64,000 nt of DNA from Paenibacillus kobensis NBRC 15729 (GTDB lineage: Bacteria; Bacillota; Bacilli; Paenibacillales; Paenibacillaceae), in the NCBI RefSeq assembly GCF_004000825.1, contig NZ_BILZ01000020.1, positions 26,172 to 90,171 on the forward strand. The letters are read 5' to 3'. Below the pieces are notes generated by a model, which was not told where the DNA came from, ran no database searches, and saw only the letters and a program-made list of their open reading frames with translations. Positions 18,670-27,318 of the stretch are shown in pieces (position 1 is the stretch's first letter; every line of letters starts with the position of its first letter). The position numbers and the translations under genes are program-made.

Positions 18670-19683
18670 ATGGCGAAATCATACGGCGGATTAACCGGCA
18701 GGCAAAAAGCAGCCATTCTGCTCATTACGCTCGGTCCGGAAGTGTCAGCAGAAATTTTTAAACAGTTAAGAGAAGAAGAGATCGAACAGCTGACGCTCGA
18801 AATCGCTAACGTTCGGAAAGTCGACAGCTCGGAGCGCGAAATTATTCTGACCGAATTCCACCAAATCTGCTTGGCGCAGGAGTATATTCAGCAAGGCGGT
18901 ATCGCATACGCCAAAGATATTTTGGAAAAAGCGCTCGGCGAGCAAAAAGCAGTCGAAGTTATTAACCGGCTGACGGCAACGCTGCAAGTTAGACCGTTCG
19001 ACTTTGCCCGCAAAGCAGAGCCAACGCAAATTCTCAACTTTATTCAGAACGAGAATCCGCAGACGATCGCGCTTGTGCTCTCTTATCTTCAACCGGAGCA
19101 AGCCTCTCACATCCTATCGTCGCTTCCGCAAGAGAAGCAGGCAGAGGTTGCGAGAAGAATTGCTCTGATGGACAGCACCTCGCCAGAAGTACTGTCTCAA
19201 GTGGAACGGGTGCTCGAACAGAAGCTGTCCGCGACCGTCACGCAGGATTACTCGACGGCAGGCGGCATCGAATCGATCGTTCATATCTTGAACGGGGTCG
19301 ACCGCGGTACGGAGCGTACGATTCTCGATGCGCTCGAAATTCAAGATCCGGAACTTGCAGAAGAAATCAAGAAACGGATGTTTGTCTTCGAGGATATCGT
19401 CAACATCGACAACCGTTCGATTCAACGCATTATCCGCGACCTCGAAACGTCGGACCTTCAGCTCGCGCTCAAAGTGGCAAGCGAAGAGGTGCGCGAAGCT
19501 ATTTTCCGCAACATGTCCAAGCGGATGTCCGAGACGTTCAAGGAAGAAATGGAGTATATGGGACCTGTCCGGCTGCGTGATGTCGAAGAAGCGCAAACGC
19601 GCATCGTAGCGACGATCCGCAGGCTTGAAGAAGCAGGCGAGATCATCATCGCCCGCGGCGGAGGAGATGATATCATTGTCTAA
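18670..19683 (+). CDS. fliG: Flagellar motor switch protein FliG
   Basis: Rotor protein (337 aa) that links FliF to FliM/FliY and contacts the stator. Visible parts: N-terminal domain (LTGRQKAAILLITLGPEVS), the middle EHPQ-like region (NENPQTIALVLSYLQPEQA) and the C-terminal torque helix with charged residues (RRIIRDLETSDLQLALK-type block). An in-frame ATG at 18640 lies inside fliF; AGAGGGGAT (18657-18665) supports the ATG at 18670. It overlaps fliH by 8 nt. Confidence 0.97.
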   Translation: MAKSYGGLTGRQKAAILLITLGPEVSAEIFKQLREEEIEQLTLEIANVRKVDSSEREIILTEFHQICLAQEYIQQGGIAYAKDILEKALGEQKAVEVINRLTATLQVRPFDFARKAEPTQILNFIQNENPQTIALVLSYLQPEQASHILSSLPQEKQAEVARRIALMDSTSPEVLSQVERVLEQKLSATVTQDYSTAGGIESIVHILNGVDRGTERTILDALEIQDPELAEEIKKRMFVFEDIVNIDNRSIQRIIRDLETSDLQLALKVASEEVREAIFRNMSKRMSETFKEEMEYMGPVRLRDVEEAQTRIVATIRRLEEAGEIIIARGGGDDIIV

Positions 19684-20515
19684 TTTGATAAAGTCCTCTC
19701 ATGTTATTTCATTAGAAGACTTGCACAAATTGGAATGGTTCAACCGCTATGTTCCTCCTAAACCGGAGCTAGACGAGCAATTGCCGGAAGAGTATGTACC
19801 GGATTCCGGGACGATCTCAATAAGGGACGAAATTATTAAAGACGCTCAACAATTCGCAGAACAACATATTCAAGACGCCGTTATGCAGCACAATGCGATG
19901 CTTGCTGATGCGGAGCAGCAAATTGTGCAATGGTGGCAGTCGCGCCGCGAGGAAGACGAGACGATTATTCGCCGCTCGCAGGATGATGGGTTCAGCATGG
20001 GTTACGATGAAGGCCGGGCGCAGGCAATCGGCGAGCTTCAACAAGAATGGCAGCAGAAGATCGAAGAAGCGCAAGCGCTGCTTAGCGCAGCCTATAAAAT
20101 GCGCGACCAGATCATTCAGGAAGCGGAGCCTTTCCTTGTCGATCTAAGTACCGCAATCGCGGAGAAACTGATTGGCCGCCAGTTGTCGATTAGTCCTGAA
20201 ATTGCAGTCGATATGACAGCGAAGTCGCTTGCTCGGAGACGTGAGCAAGGTGTCATCACCTTATGCGTAGCACCGGAGCATCTCGCCTTCATGCAAGCGG
20301 CCCGCGAAGAACTCGCTCTCTCGATCGATTCGCAAGCGGAGTTGCACATTCTGCCGGATGCAACCGTTCGGGATTTCGGGTGCGTCATACGTTCCAACTT
20401 CGGCAGCATCGATGCACGCATCGATACGCAGTTGACGGAAATTAAACGTGAGCTTATGCAGCTTGCACTGGACAGCGACGAGTGGAGGAACGCTCATGAT
20501 TCTTCCGAAGCTTAA
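19676..20515 (+). CDS. fliH: Flagellar export ATPase regulator FliH
   Basis: Peripheral stalk of the export ATPase, holding FliI at the gate (279 aa). The long central coiled coil spans about residues 50-165. The C-terminal V-ATPase-E-like domain (PFLVDLSTAIAEKLIGRQL ... VAPEHLAFMQAAREEL) binds FliI. Frames open farther upstream inside fliG; the TTG at 19676 is chosen because GGAGGAG (19660-19666) precedes it by 9 nt. This overlaps fliG by 8 nt and fliI by 20 nt. Confidence 0.92.
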   Translation: MSNLIKSSHVISLEDLHKLEWFNRYVPPKPELDEQLPEEYVPDSGTISIRDEIIKDAQQFAEQHIQDAVMQHNAMLADAEQQIVQWWQSRREEDETIIRRSQDDGFSMGYDEGRAQAIGELQQEWQQKIEEAQALLSAAYKMRDQIIQEAEPFLVDLSTAIAEKLIGRQLSISPEIAVDMTAKSLARRREQGVITLCVAPEHLAFMQAAREELALSIDSQAELHILPDATVRDFGCVIRSNFGSIDARIDTQLTEIKRELMQLALDSDEWRNAHDSSEA

Positions 20516-21821
20516 CGCAGACAAGTATATCGAGCATTTGAAGCCGATTGATCCTGTACGGATTAACGGCAAGGTAACCCGGGTTATCGGATTGACGGTC
20601 GAATCTGAAGGTCCGGATGCGAGCATTGGCGATGTATGCCATATCTATCCGACCAAAGGAGCGAAACCGCTCAAAGCGGAGGTCGTCGGGTTCCGCGATA
20701 ACAAAGTGATACTTATGCCGCTCGGTGAATTGCATTCGATCGGTCCAGGCTGTGATGTTGTCGGTACGGGCAAACCGCTGACTGTACAGGTCGGTTCGGA
20801 GCTGCTCGGCAAAGTGCTGGATGGATTAGGCCAGCCGCTTGACGGGTCTTTCATGCCAAGCCGAATGCCTCACAGTTCGACCCATAATGCACCTGGCAAT
20901 CCGCTCGCAAGGCCGAGGGTGAAAGATCCGCTAAGCATTGGCGTTCGTGCCATCGACGGTTTGTTGACGGTTGGCACTGGCCAGCGCGTAGGCATATTCG
21001 CCGGTTCAGGCGTCGGTAAGAGTACGCTGCTTGGCATGATCGCACGGAACACCTCTGCTGACGTGAACGTCATTGCGCTAATCGGCGAACGCGGACGCGA
21101 GGTTCTCGAGTTTATTGAGAAAGATCTCGGACCTGAAGGTCTCGCAAGATCCGTTGTCATTGTAGCGACATCCGATCAGCCCGCGCTAATCCGGATGAAA
21201 GGCGCTTTGATTGCGACGACGATTGCAGAATATTTTCGGGACCGCGGCTTGAATGTCATGCTGATGATGGATTCGGTTACCCGTTATGCAATGGCTCTTC
21301 GCGAAGTCGGTCTTGCGATTGGCGAACCTCCTGCGACTAGAGGATACACGCCATCCGTATTCGCGGCACTGCCGAAGCTGCTCGAGCGTGCAGGTACCGG
21401 GCAGAATGGCTCAATCACGGCATTCTATACGGTACTCGTCGACGGCGACGATATGAACGAACCGATTGCGGACGCCGTTCGCGGCATTTTGGACGGACAT
21501 ATCGTGCTCAGCCGGGAGCTTGCGCATCAAGGGCATTTTCCAGCGATCGATGTGCTTGCTTCGATCAGCCGGGTTATGAAAGAAATTGTGACAGAAGAGC
21601 AGCAGGATGCAGCGAACGCTTTGAAAAGTTTGCTAGCTACTTATAGAAGTTCGGAAGATCTTATCAATATCGGGGCGTATCAGCTAGGTTCCAATGAAAA
21701 AATTGATAGATCGATCGAAGCAATCGATGAAATTAACGCTTTTACAAGGCAGAAGACGAACGAGAAAGTCGGACTAGAAGAAGCGCAGCAGCTGCTCATT
21801 CAACAATTTCTCGGGAGATGA
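20496..21821 (+). CDS. fliI: Flagellum-specific ATP synthase FliI
   Basis: Hexameric ATPase of the flagellar type III export system (441 aa). Walker A GIFAGSGVGKSTLLGMIARN, the family signature PPATRGYTPSVFAALPKLLE and Walker B LMMDSVTRYA are all present. An in-frame ATG at 20448 is inside fliH; the ATG at 20496 follows GTGGAGGAAC and gives the normal MILPKL start. The N-terminal ~25 residues bind FliH in homologues. Confidence 0.97.
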   Translation: MILPKLNADKYIEHLKPIDPVRINGKVTRVIGLTVESEGPDASIGDVCHIYPTKGAKPLKAEVVGFRDNKVILMPLGELHSIGPGCDVVGTGKPLTVQVGSELLGKVLDGLGQPLDGSFMPSRMPHSSTHNAPGNPLARPRVKDPLSIGVRAIDGLLTVGTGQRVGIFAGSGVGKSTLLGMIARNTSADVNVIALIGERGREVLEFIEKDLGPEGLARSVVIVATSDQPALIRMKGALIATTIAEYFRDRGLNVMLMMDSVTRYAMALREVGLAIGEPPATRGYTPSVFAALPKLLERAGTGQNGSITAFYTVLVDGDDMNEPIADAVRGILDGHIVLSRELAHQGHFPAIDVLASISRVMKEIVTEEQQDAANALKSLLATYRSSEDLINIGAYQLGSNEKIDRSIEAIDEINAFTRQKTNEKVGLEEAQQLLIQQFLGR

Positions 21822-21828
21822 CCGATAA

Positions 21829-22275
21829 GTGGCAAAGTTCCGGTACGCGTATGACAAGATTGTAGGACTTAAGGAAAGCGAGAAGCGTCAAGCCGAATGG
21901 CTGCTGTCCGACGCGCTTGGCAAGCTTCAGATGGAGCAGATGTCGCTCGATCAGCTGGAGCAAGAGCGCAAGCAGTGGGAAGAGAAGCTTGCTGAGATTG
22001 CATCATCAGCGGTGCCGCTAGGCGAGTTGATGGCTGTACAGCAATACATCGACCATTTGGACTGCTGCATCATGAGCAAACTGGCGGAAGTCCGTCAGGC
22101 TAAAGGGGTCGTAGAGGTTAGCCGCAACCATCTGTCCGTTAAGATGAAGGACGAGAAAGTATGGATGCAGGCGAAGGAACGCGCATTAAGCCGATTCCGG
22201 CAAGCTGTGATGATGCAGGAGCAAAACGAGTTGGACGAAATGGCAACCGTTCGTTTCATGGTCGCAGCCCCTTAA
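21829..22275 (+). CDS. fliJ: Flagellar export chaperone FliJ
   Basis: Coiled-coil protein (148 aa) that works as the stalk between the FliI hexamer and FlhA. Nearly the entire chain is predicted helix (heptad-like stretches SEKRQAEWLLSDALGKLQ; LDQLEQERKQWEEKLAEIA). Position directly after fliI and size support the name; sequence conservation in this family is low. GTG start with GGGAGATGA upstream. Confidence 0.9.
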   Translation: MAKFRYAYDKIVGLKESEKRQAEWLLSDALGKLQMEQMSLDQLEQERKQWEEKLAEIASSAVPLGELMAVQQYIDHLDCCIMSKLAEVRQAKGVVEVSRNHLSVKMKDEKVWMQAKERALSRFRQAVMMQEQNELDEMATVRFMVAAP

Positions 22276-22321
22276 CCGACGCTGTTACAATTCGTGAACC
22301 GGGACTGCGGGAGGGATGAAA

Positions 22322-23233
22322 TTGGCGGGTATGGATGTTGAAAACGAGCGTTACAGCGGGTTTGAACGGTTTATGTTCTTCTTAACGCCGATTCTGTTTA
22401 CGATCATATTGCTCGGCATCTTTATGGCATTGTTCAATGAGGACATGCGCCACAAGATGCTGGATCTAGGCAATAAGGTGCCTTACTTGGAAAGTGTGCT
22501 GCCGGATTCTCCGAAGCCGGATGAATCTACAGCCTCTAATGAAGTAAGTGCCGAGAAGTCGAGAGTCAAAATCGATGAGCTGCGCAAGCAGCTGAACGAT
22601 AAAACAGCCGAAGTGTCGGCGGCTCAAGATAAAACGGCTCAAGCAGAAGAGCAAATCAAAACGCTGCAAGGTGAAATCGACCAGCTGAAAAAGGCGAATG
22701 AAACCAAACTGCTGGATGACGAACAATATGCAGCGAAAGTAAGCGAAGTTGCCGCGATGTACACGCAGATGACGCCAAGCAAGGCGGCACCAATTCTGCA
22801 AAGCATGTCGACGGAGGAAGCTGTTCTCGTACTGGATTCCATGCCGGCAGAGAACCGTTCCCGAATACTGGAGAAAATGAATCCGCAAAAAGCGGCCGAT
22901 GCCTCCTTGATGCTTAAGGATGTCGTTACCGCCAAGGATCGTCAGATCGCGGCGCTGCAAGCGCAGCTGGAACGCCAATCGGCAGCAGCCAATGCACCAG
23001 CACAATCGCAGACCCTGCTCGACAGTCAGCAGCTCAAGCAGACGTTCGGCAGCATGGCGCCGAAAAGCGCAGCCGAGCTGTTGATCAAAATGTCTGATCT
23101 TAGTCCAAGCAAAGTTCTTCGCATTCTGAACGCAGTCGACGACAGCACGCGTGCTTCGATCGTAGCGGAAATGTCAGCGCTGAACGAAGGGATTACAGCT
23201 CAGCTAGTATCGAAGCTAATGTCCGGAAAGTAA
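22322..23233 (+). CDS. ylxF: YlxF/MotE-type FliK-associated membrane protein
   Basis: A 303-aa protein at the ylxF position between fliJ and fliK. One N-terminal transmembrane helix (FFLTPILFTIILLGIFMALF) is followed by a coiled coil (about 75-120). Two MgtE-N-like helical repeats follow: MYTQMTPSKAAPILQSMSTE...LDSMPAENRSRILEKM and LIKMSDLSPSKVLRILNAV. Homologues (MotE) stabilise motor or hook assembly. The start is uncertain: ATG 22316 lies too close to GGGAGG (22310-22315), TTG 22322 has 6-nt spacing and is used here, and ATG 22331 is also possible. Confidence 0.82.
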   Translation: MAGMDVENERYSGFERFMFFLTPILFTIILLGIFMALFNEDMRHKMLDLGNKVPYLESVLPDSPKPDESTASNEVSAEKSRVKIDELRKQLNDKTAEVSAAQDKTAQAEEQIKTLQGEIDQLKKANETKLLDDEQYAAKVSEVAAMYTQMTPSKAAPILQSMSTEEAVLVLDSMPAENRSRILEKMNPQKAADASLMLKDVVTAKDRQIAALQAQLERQSAAANAPAQSQTLLDSQQLKQTFGSMAPKSAAELLIKMSDLSPSKVLRILNAVDDSTRASIVAEMSALNEGITAQLVSKLMSGK

Positions 23234-23267
23234 ACCTTCATTATATATGAAAGGAGGTGAAACATAA

Positions 23268-24650
23268 ATGGATATGGCTATTTCAGCAGCACCGGTATCT
23301 TCGCAGCCTAAAGCAACTACGACTGCTTCGGAAACGAATGCAACGGCTTCTGCTTCCGGCAGCGGTGATTTCAAGCAAACGCTGACATCCAGCATGAAAG
23401 AGCAAGGCGGTGCGTCTGCAACTGCTTCCAAGGCAGAGGCTAGCGGCGCAAGCAAGCCAGCAGCCGAAACCGTTGCGTCAGGAGAAGCCTCCGGAGCGGA
23501 GCTTCTAACTGCCGACCAAGTCATTGAGGCGATTGGCCAGCTTCTGCAAGCACTGCAAAGCGAGGATTTGAGCGGCAATGCCGATCAAACCGACGCGGCG
23601 GATCAGCTGAAGGATATGCTGGACCAATTGAATGCAATGCTGGCATTGCTAGGCGGGCAGATGGTGGAGCCGCTTCCGCTCACACCAGGCCGTGAGGCTG
23701 TAGATATGAGTGCAGACGTACAGCAGGCGCTTGTCCAACTGCAGGAAACGATTGGACGCGGTCAACTTGGTGCGGCTCAACTAGGCAATTCGCAACAATG
23801 GCTTGGCTCGCAACTGAAGGGTCTGAAACAAGCGTTCGGCCAGCTGCAAGCGAGCATGCAGGCAGCATCGAATGCTGCACAGCAAGCGGACTCCGTACAA
23901 GCAGCTCCAGCTGCTAACGGCTCAACGAAGCCAGTAGTTAACGTTCAGCAAGCCGAACCTGTACAAGCGAAAGCAACGGTCTTGTTAGACCAGTTGAATC
24001 GTCAATCGGTAAGTCCGCAGTTGCTGCAACTGATTGCAGCACAAGGAAGTTCCGAAGAGGACACGGATGGATCTGACACTACGGCTACAGCATCTGAAGA
24101 TTTTGCTAACGTATTGAATATGCAGACGAGTCAGCTAACGGACGCAGCACGGTCGGCTTCGGCAGTTCGTCAAGTCAATGTTGCAGCGCCGGTACCGGCT
24201 CAGCAGTTCGCTGAGACGATGGCAAACCTGATGGTCGGCAAATTCGAAGTGAAGACGGCAGCAGGTTTGTCGGAGGCAAGACTGACGCTGACGCCAGAAC
24301 ACCTCGGACAAGTTGATGTTCGCATCTCGGTACATAACGGACAGCTAACGGCTTTGTTCGTCGCTGAATCGAGCAGCGCGAAGGACTTGCTCGACAATCA
24401 ACTCGCTCAGCTTCGTACGAATCTTCAATCGCAGGGCTTGAACGTAGAGAAGCTGGAAGTAACGCAGCAGTCGGTAGAGAGTCAAATGTCGCATCAACAC
24501 CGTGAAGGCTCCGGCAGACAGCAATCGGAAGACGGCGTCAGAATTGGCGATCAAGCCGAATCGGATGAAGCCGCTTTCGAGGCCGAGCTTGCTCAGCAAA
24601 GCGTCATTCGTGATCTTGGTTACGGACGAAGCATTAACTTCAAAGCATAA
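23268..24650 (+). CDS. fliK: Flagellar hook-length control protein FliK
   Basis: Molecular ruler (460 aa) that stops hook growth and switches export specificity. The Ala/Gln/Ser-rich low-complexity N-terminal and central region is followed by the conserved Flg_hook domain at about 320-405 (LTLTPEHLGQVDVRISVHNG; LLDNQLAQLRTNLQSQGLNV). AAAGGAGGTGA gives a strong ribosome binding site. Compare ylqG at 848, which carries a more divergent domain of this type. Confidence 0.95.
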   Translation: MDMAISAAPVSSQPKATTTASETNATASASGSGDFKQTLTSSMKEQGGASATASKAEASGASKPAAETVASGEASGAELLTADQVIEAIGQLLQALQSEDLSGNADQTDAADQLKDMLDQLNAMLALLGGQMVEPLPLTPGREAVDMSADVQQALVQLQETIGRGQLGAAQLGNSQQWLGSQLKGLKQAFGQLQASMQAASNAAQQADSVQAAPAANGSTKPVVNVQQAEPVQAKATVLLDQLNRQSVSPQLLQLIAAQGSSEEDTDGSDTTATASEDFANVLNMQTSQLTDAARSASAVRQVNVAAPVPAQQFAETMANLMVGKFEVKTAAGLSEARLTLTPEHLGQVDVRISVHNGQLTALFVAESSSAKDLLDNQLAQLRTNLQSQGLNVEKLEVTQQSVESQMSHQHREGSGRQQSEDGVRIGDQAESDEAAFEAELAQQSVIRDLGYGRSINFKA

Positions 24651-24686
24651 CTCGCATGAAGCGATGTCGGATTGGGGGTGACATGA

Positions 24687-25175
24687 TTGGCAGGGGAAGC
24701 GATTAACAACAATGCCGTGTGGCCGAACTACAGCACATCCAATGTGCAAAAAGCGGCTGCCACGACAAAAGATACGACGCTCGGCAAGGACCAGTTTCTG
24801 AAAATATTAGTCACTCAGCTTCGCAATCAAGACCCGAGCCAGCCGCTGCAAGACCGCGATTTTATCGCACAGATGGCTCAATTCTCATCCGTAGAGCAAT
24901 TGATGAACATGTCGGAGCAGATGACGATGCTTCGCCAGAACCTAGGTACCGCATCGAGTCTGATCGGGATGACGGTTGAATGGAACGGATTGTCTGACGC
25001 AGGAGTCGGGACGACCTATTCCGGCGTAGTCGAAGCGATCAGTATCAAAGACGGTGAGCAATACGCGAAGGTCGGCGACAAATCGGTGAAAGTCGATGAA
25101 TTGACGACAATTACTTATGTACCTTCATCTGCAAAGCAGACTCCGAAAGAGGAAGCAGGCGGAGAAAATGTCTAA
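24687..25175 (+). CDS. flgD: Flagellar hook capping protein FlgD
   Basis: Scaffold for hook polymerisation (162 aa). The FlgD N-terminal signature LGKDQFLKILVTQLRNQDPS and QDRDFIAQMAQFSSVEQLMN is complete. A short Tudor-like C-terminal half replaces the longer one of enteric FlgD, as in Bacillus YlxG. TTG start with TTGGGGGTG at 24672-24680. It overlaps the next gene by 8 nt. Confidence 0.95.
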   Translation: MAGEAINNNAVWPNYSTSNVQKAAATTKDTTLGKDQFLKILVTQLRNQDPSQPLQDRDFIAQMAQFSSVEQLMNMSEQMTMLRQNLGTASSLIGMTVEWNGLSDAGVGTTYSGVVEAISIKDGEQYAKVGDKSVKVDELTTITYVPSSAKQTPKEEAGGENV

Positions 25176-25560
25176 CGGAATGAAGATCGGAACGCTGTAT
25201 CCGCTGCCGGGAAGACCCGGAAGCGTCACTACAAAGCCGAATGGAAGTTCGTTAACAAGACCGGAAGATAAGCCGTTCAACCAGATTCTCCAGCAGCAGC
25301 AGCAGGCAGTGAAGTTCAGTTCGCATGCTGAGCAGCGGATTCGGCAGCGCGGCATCCAGCTTCAGCCGGAAACGATCGCAAAGCTGAACCAAGCGGTAAG
25401 TCAGGCGGCATCCAAAGGAGCAGTCGATTCGTTGATCGTCCTGCGTGATGTAGCGTTGATCGTCAATGTGCCGAATCGGACGGTCGTCACGGCGCTCGAT
25501 CATTCGCAAATGGCGGATACCGTATTTACTCAAATCGATAGCGCTGTTATTCTTCATTAA
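25168..25560 (+). CDS. TIGR02530-type flagellar operon protein
   Basis: A 130-aa protein of the flagellar-operon family I know as TIGR02530, found between flgD and the hook gene in many Bacillota and absent from B. subtilis at this place. Conserved core: FSSHAEQRIRQRGIQLQPET and LIVLRDVALIVNVPNRTVVT. It is soluble, with no signal peptide. The function is not known to me; position suggests hook assembly. The ATG at 25168 (GGCGGAG just upstream) overlaps flgD; ATG 25180 is an alternative. Confidence 0.85.
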   Translation: MSNGMKIGTLYPLPGRPGSVTTKPNGSSLTRPEDKPFNQILQQQQQAVKFSSHAEQRIRQRGIQLQPETIAKLNQAVSQAASKGAVDSLIVLRDVALIVNVPNRTVVTALDHSQMADTVFTQIDSAVILH

Positions 25561-25661
25561 TTCATTGGGCCGGACCTGATCTTAAGGAAGCCCGACTGCC
25601 GCGGATCGACTGAAGCGGCGGCATTACAACCATTATCCCAAGCGGGAGGCGGAATGATTAG

Positions 25662-26483
25662 ATGCTAAGATCGATGTACTCCGGTGTATCCGGTATGCGC
25701 GGTTTTCAAACGAAGCTTGATGTAATCGGCAACAACATTGCGAACGTAAATACGATTGGTTTCAAAGCGGGCCGAGTCATGTTCAAAGATATTTTGAGCC
25801 AGAGCGTTGCAGGCGTTACGGCGCCGGAAGAAGGCACTCAAGGCGGTACGAATGCGAAGCAGGTAGGTCTCGGCGTATCGATCGCTGCGATTGACACGCT
25901 CCATACGGCGGGCAGTGCGATGACGACGAACGTGCCGACTGACGTCCGGATCGACGGCGACGGATTTTTCGCGGTTAGAGCAAGCGAAGACCAGGAAACG
26001 CCTTACCTGACGCGTGCGGGCAACTTCTACCTTGACGCCGCTCGTCAACTCGTAACGTCCGACGGTTACTTTGTTCTTGCGGAGGGCGGCGAGCCGATCA
26101 CTCTCGATGAAGGCGTTACGTCGTTCTCGATCTCACAAGACGGCACGATCATCTCGATTGGAGCAGACGGCACGACAGAGCCAACTGACTTCAAAATCGG
26201 CGTCGTGAAAGTGACAAACCCAAGCGGCCTTGAGAAAGTCGGCGGCAACATGTACCGGGTGACCCCGAATGCGATTCTTGGCGGCGAAGTTGAAGTCGTA
26301 GCGGCTAACAGTGCTGAATTCGGCACAGGAGCGATCATCGCCGGCCAGCTCGAAATGTCCAACGTCGACCTGACGAATGAATTTACGGAAATGATCGTAG
26401 CACAGCGCGGATTCCAAGCGAACTCCCGTATTATTACGACTTCCGATGAAGTGCTGCAAGAAGTCGTGAATCTGAAACGATAA
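25662..26483 (+). CDS. flgG: Flagellar hook protein (FlgE/FlgG type)
   Basis: Hook/distal-rod family protein (273 aa). N-terminal motif MLRSMYSGVSGMRGFQTKLD then VIGNNIANVNTIGFKAGRVM; central FGE-like block RIDGDGFFAVR; C-terminal VDLTNEFTEMIVAQRGFQA followed by NSRIITTSDEVLQEVVNLKR. At this locus in B. subtilis the hook protein is encoded (called flgE or flgG). The length fits the Bacillus hook protein (264 aa). GGGAGGCGGA precedes the ATG. The 101-nt gap before it has no clear terminator. Confidence 0.92.
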   Translation: MLRSMYSGVSGMRGFQTKLDVIGNNIANVNTIGFKAGRVMFKDILSQSVAGVTAPEEGTQGGTNAKQVGLGVSIAAIDTLHTAGSAMTTNVPTDVRIDGDGFFAVRASEDQETPYLTRAGNFYLDAARQLVTSDGYFVLAEGGEPITLDEGVTSFSISQDGTIISIGADGTTEPTDFKIGVVKVTNPSGLEKVGGNMYRVTPNAILGGEVEVVAANSAEFGTGAIIAGQLEMSNVDLTNEFTEMIVAQRGFQANSRIITTSDEVLQEVVNLKR

Positions 26484-26591
26484 GCTTGGCCGCGGAGGAG
26501 GCGCTAGCCGCTTTCTCCGCGGATCTAGCCAATGCTTACGAAGCCTGCTCTCCGCATGTGCCGGAGCGCTGCGCAGCATAGGAGGAAGCGT

Positions 26592-26819
26592 ATGATTGGC
26601 TTAACTCGGTTGAATGGAACGAGACTTGTTATTAATGCATTATTGATCGAGACGATTGAAGAGACGCCTGACACGCTTATTACGCTAACAACTGGCAAGA
26701 AATTACTTGTACTCGAAAAGTCTTCGGAAGTGATTTCGCTCGTTCAGCGCTATCTTCAAACGATTGGCGTCATTGCGGCGACCACTAAGAGCGAGCAAAC
26801 GGAGGAAACCTCGACATGA
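26592..26819 (+). CDS. swrD: FlbD/SwrD-family flagellar protein
   Basis: A 75-aa protein of the FlbD family. MIGLTRLNGTRLVINALLIE followed by TIEETPDTLITLTTGKKLLV is the full family signature. B. subtilis SwrD raises flagellar power for swarming. A longer in-frame ATG at 26532 is rejected because AGGAGG sits 7-8 nt before 26592. Its stop overlaps the fliL start (ATGA). Confidence 0.95.
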   Translation: MIGLTRLNGTRLVINALLIETIEETPDTLITLTTGKKLLVLEKSSEVISLVQRYLQTIGVIAATTKSEQTEETST

Positions 26820-27283
26820 AAAAAATGTTACCGTGGTTAATCTCGATCCTTTTAGCGATAACGCTAATCGCGATCGTCGCCATCATACTGTTGAACTCGA
26901 TGTTCGACGACTCCAGCGACAAAAAGACGGTTACGGAGCCGGTGAAAGTAGAGGAACTGTCCGCTGATGAGCGAGTGGAAGTCACTTCTGAATTGAAAGA
27001 TATTAAACGCAACTTGCTGGACAATGACTACATTTTGATTGCGAACTTCGCATTCCAACTGGACAGCAAGAAATCGAAAGAAGCATTCGAAAAAATTAAG
27101 GACATTCAAATCCGTCCGATCGTAAACCGCGTCATCGCGGATATGACGGTCGACCAGTTAAACGGCTCGAAAGGTCAAGACTTGTTGTCCTCGAAGCTGC
27201 TCAACTTGATCAACCAAGAGCTTCCTGAGAAGCAAAAACTGGTGAAGGTCGATATAACCAATTTCCTCTTGAGCCAAATCTAA
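26816..27283 (+). CDS. fliL: Flagellar basal body-associated protein FliL
   Basis: Single-pass membrane protein (155 aa) that surrounds stator units. The N-terminal transmembrane helix (WLISILLAITLIAIVAIILL) is followed by an extracytoplasmic domain with the C-terminal stomatin-like motif GQDLLSSKLLNLINQ. It overlaps swrD by 4 nt (ATGA), so translation is probably coupled. Confidence 0.95.
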   Translation: MKKMLPWLISILLAITLIAIVAIILLNSMFDDSSDKKTVTEPVKVEELSADERVEVTSELKDIKRNLLDNDYILIANFAFQLDSKKSKEAFEKIKDIQIRPIVNRVIADMTVDQLNGSKGQDLLSSKLLNLINQELPEKQKLVKVDITNFLLSQI

Positions 27284-27318
27284 TCGATTGACCGGTATAC
27301 CTTTAGGGGGGTGAGAAT

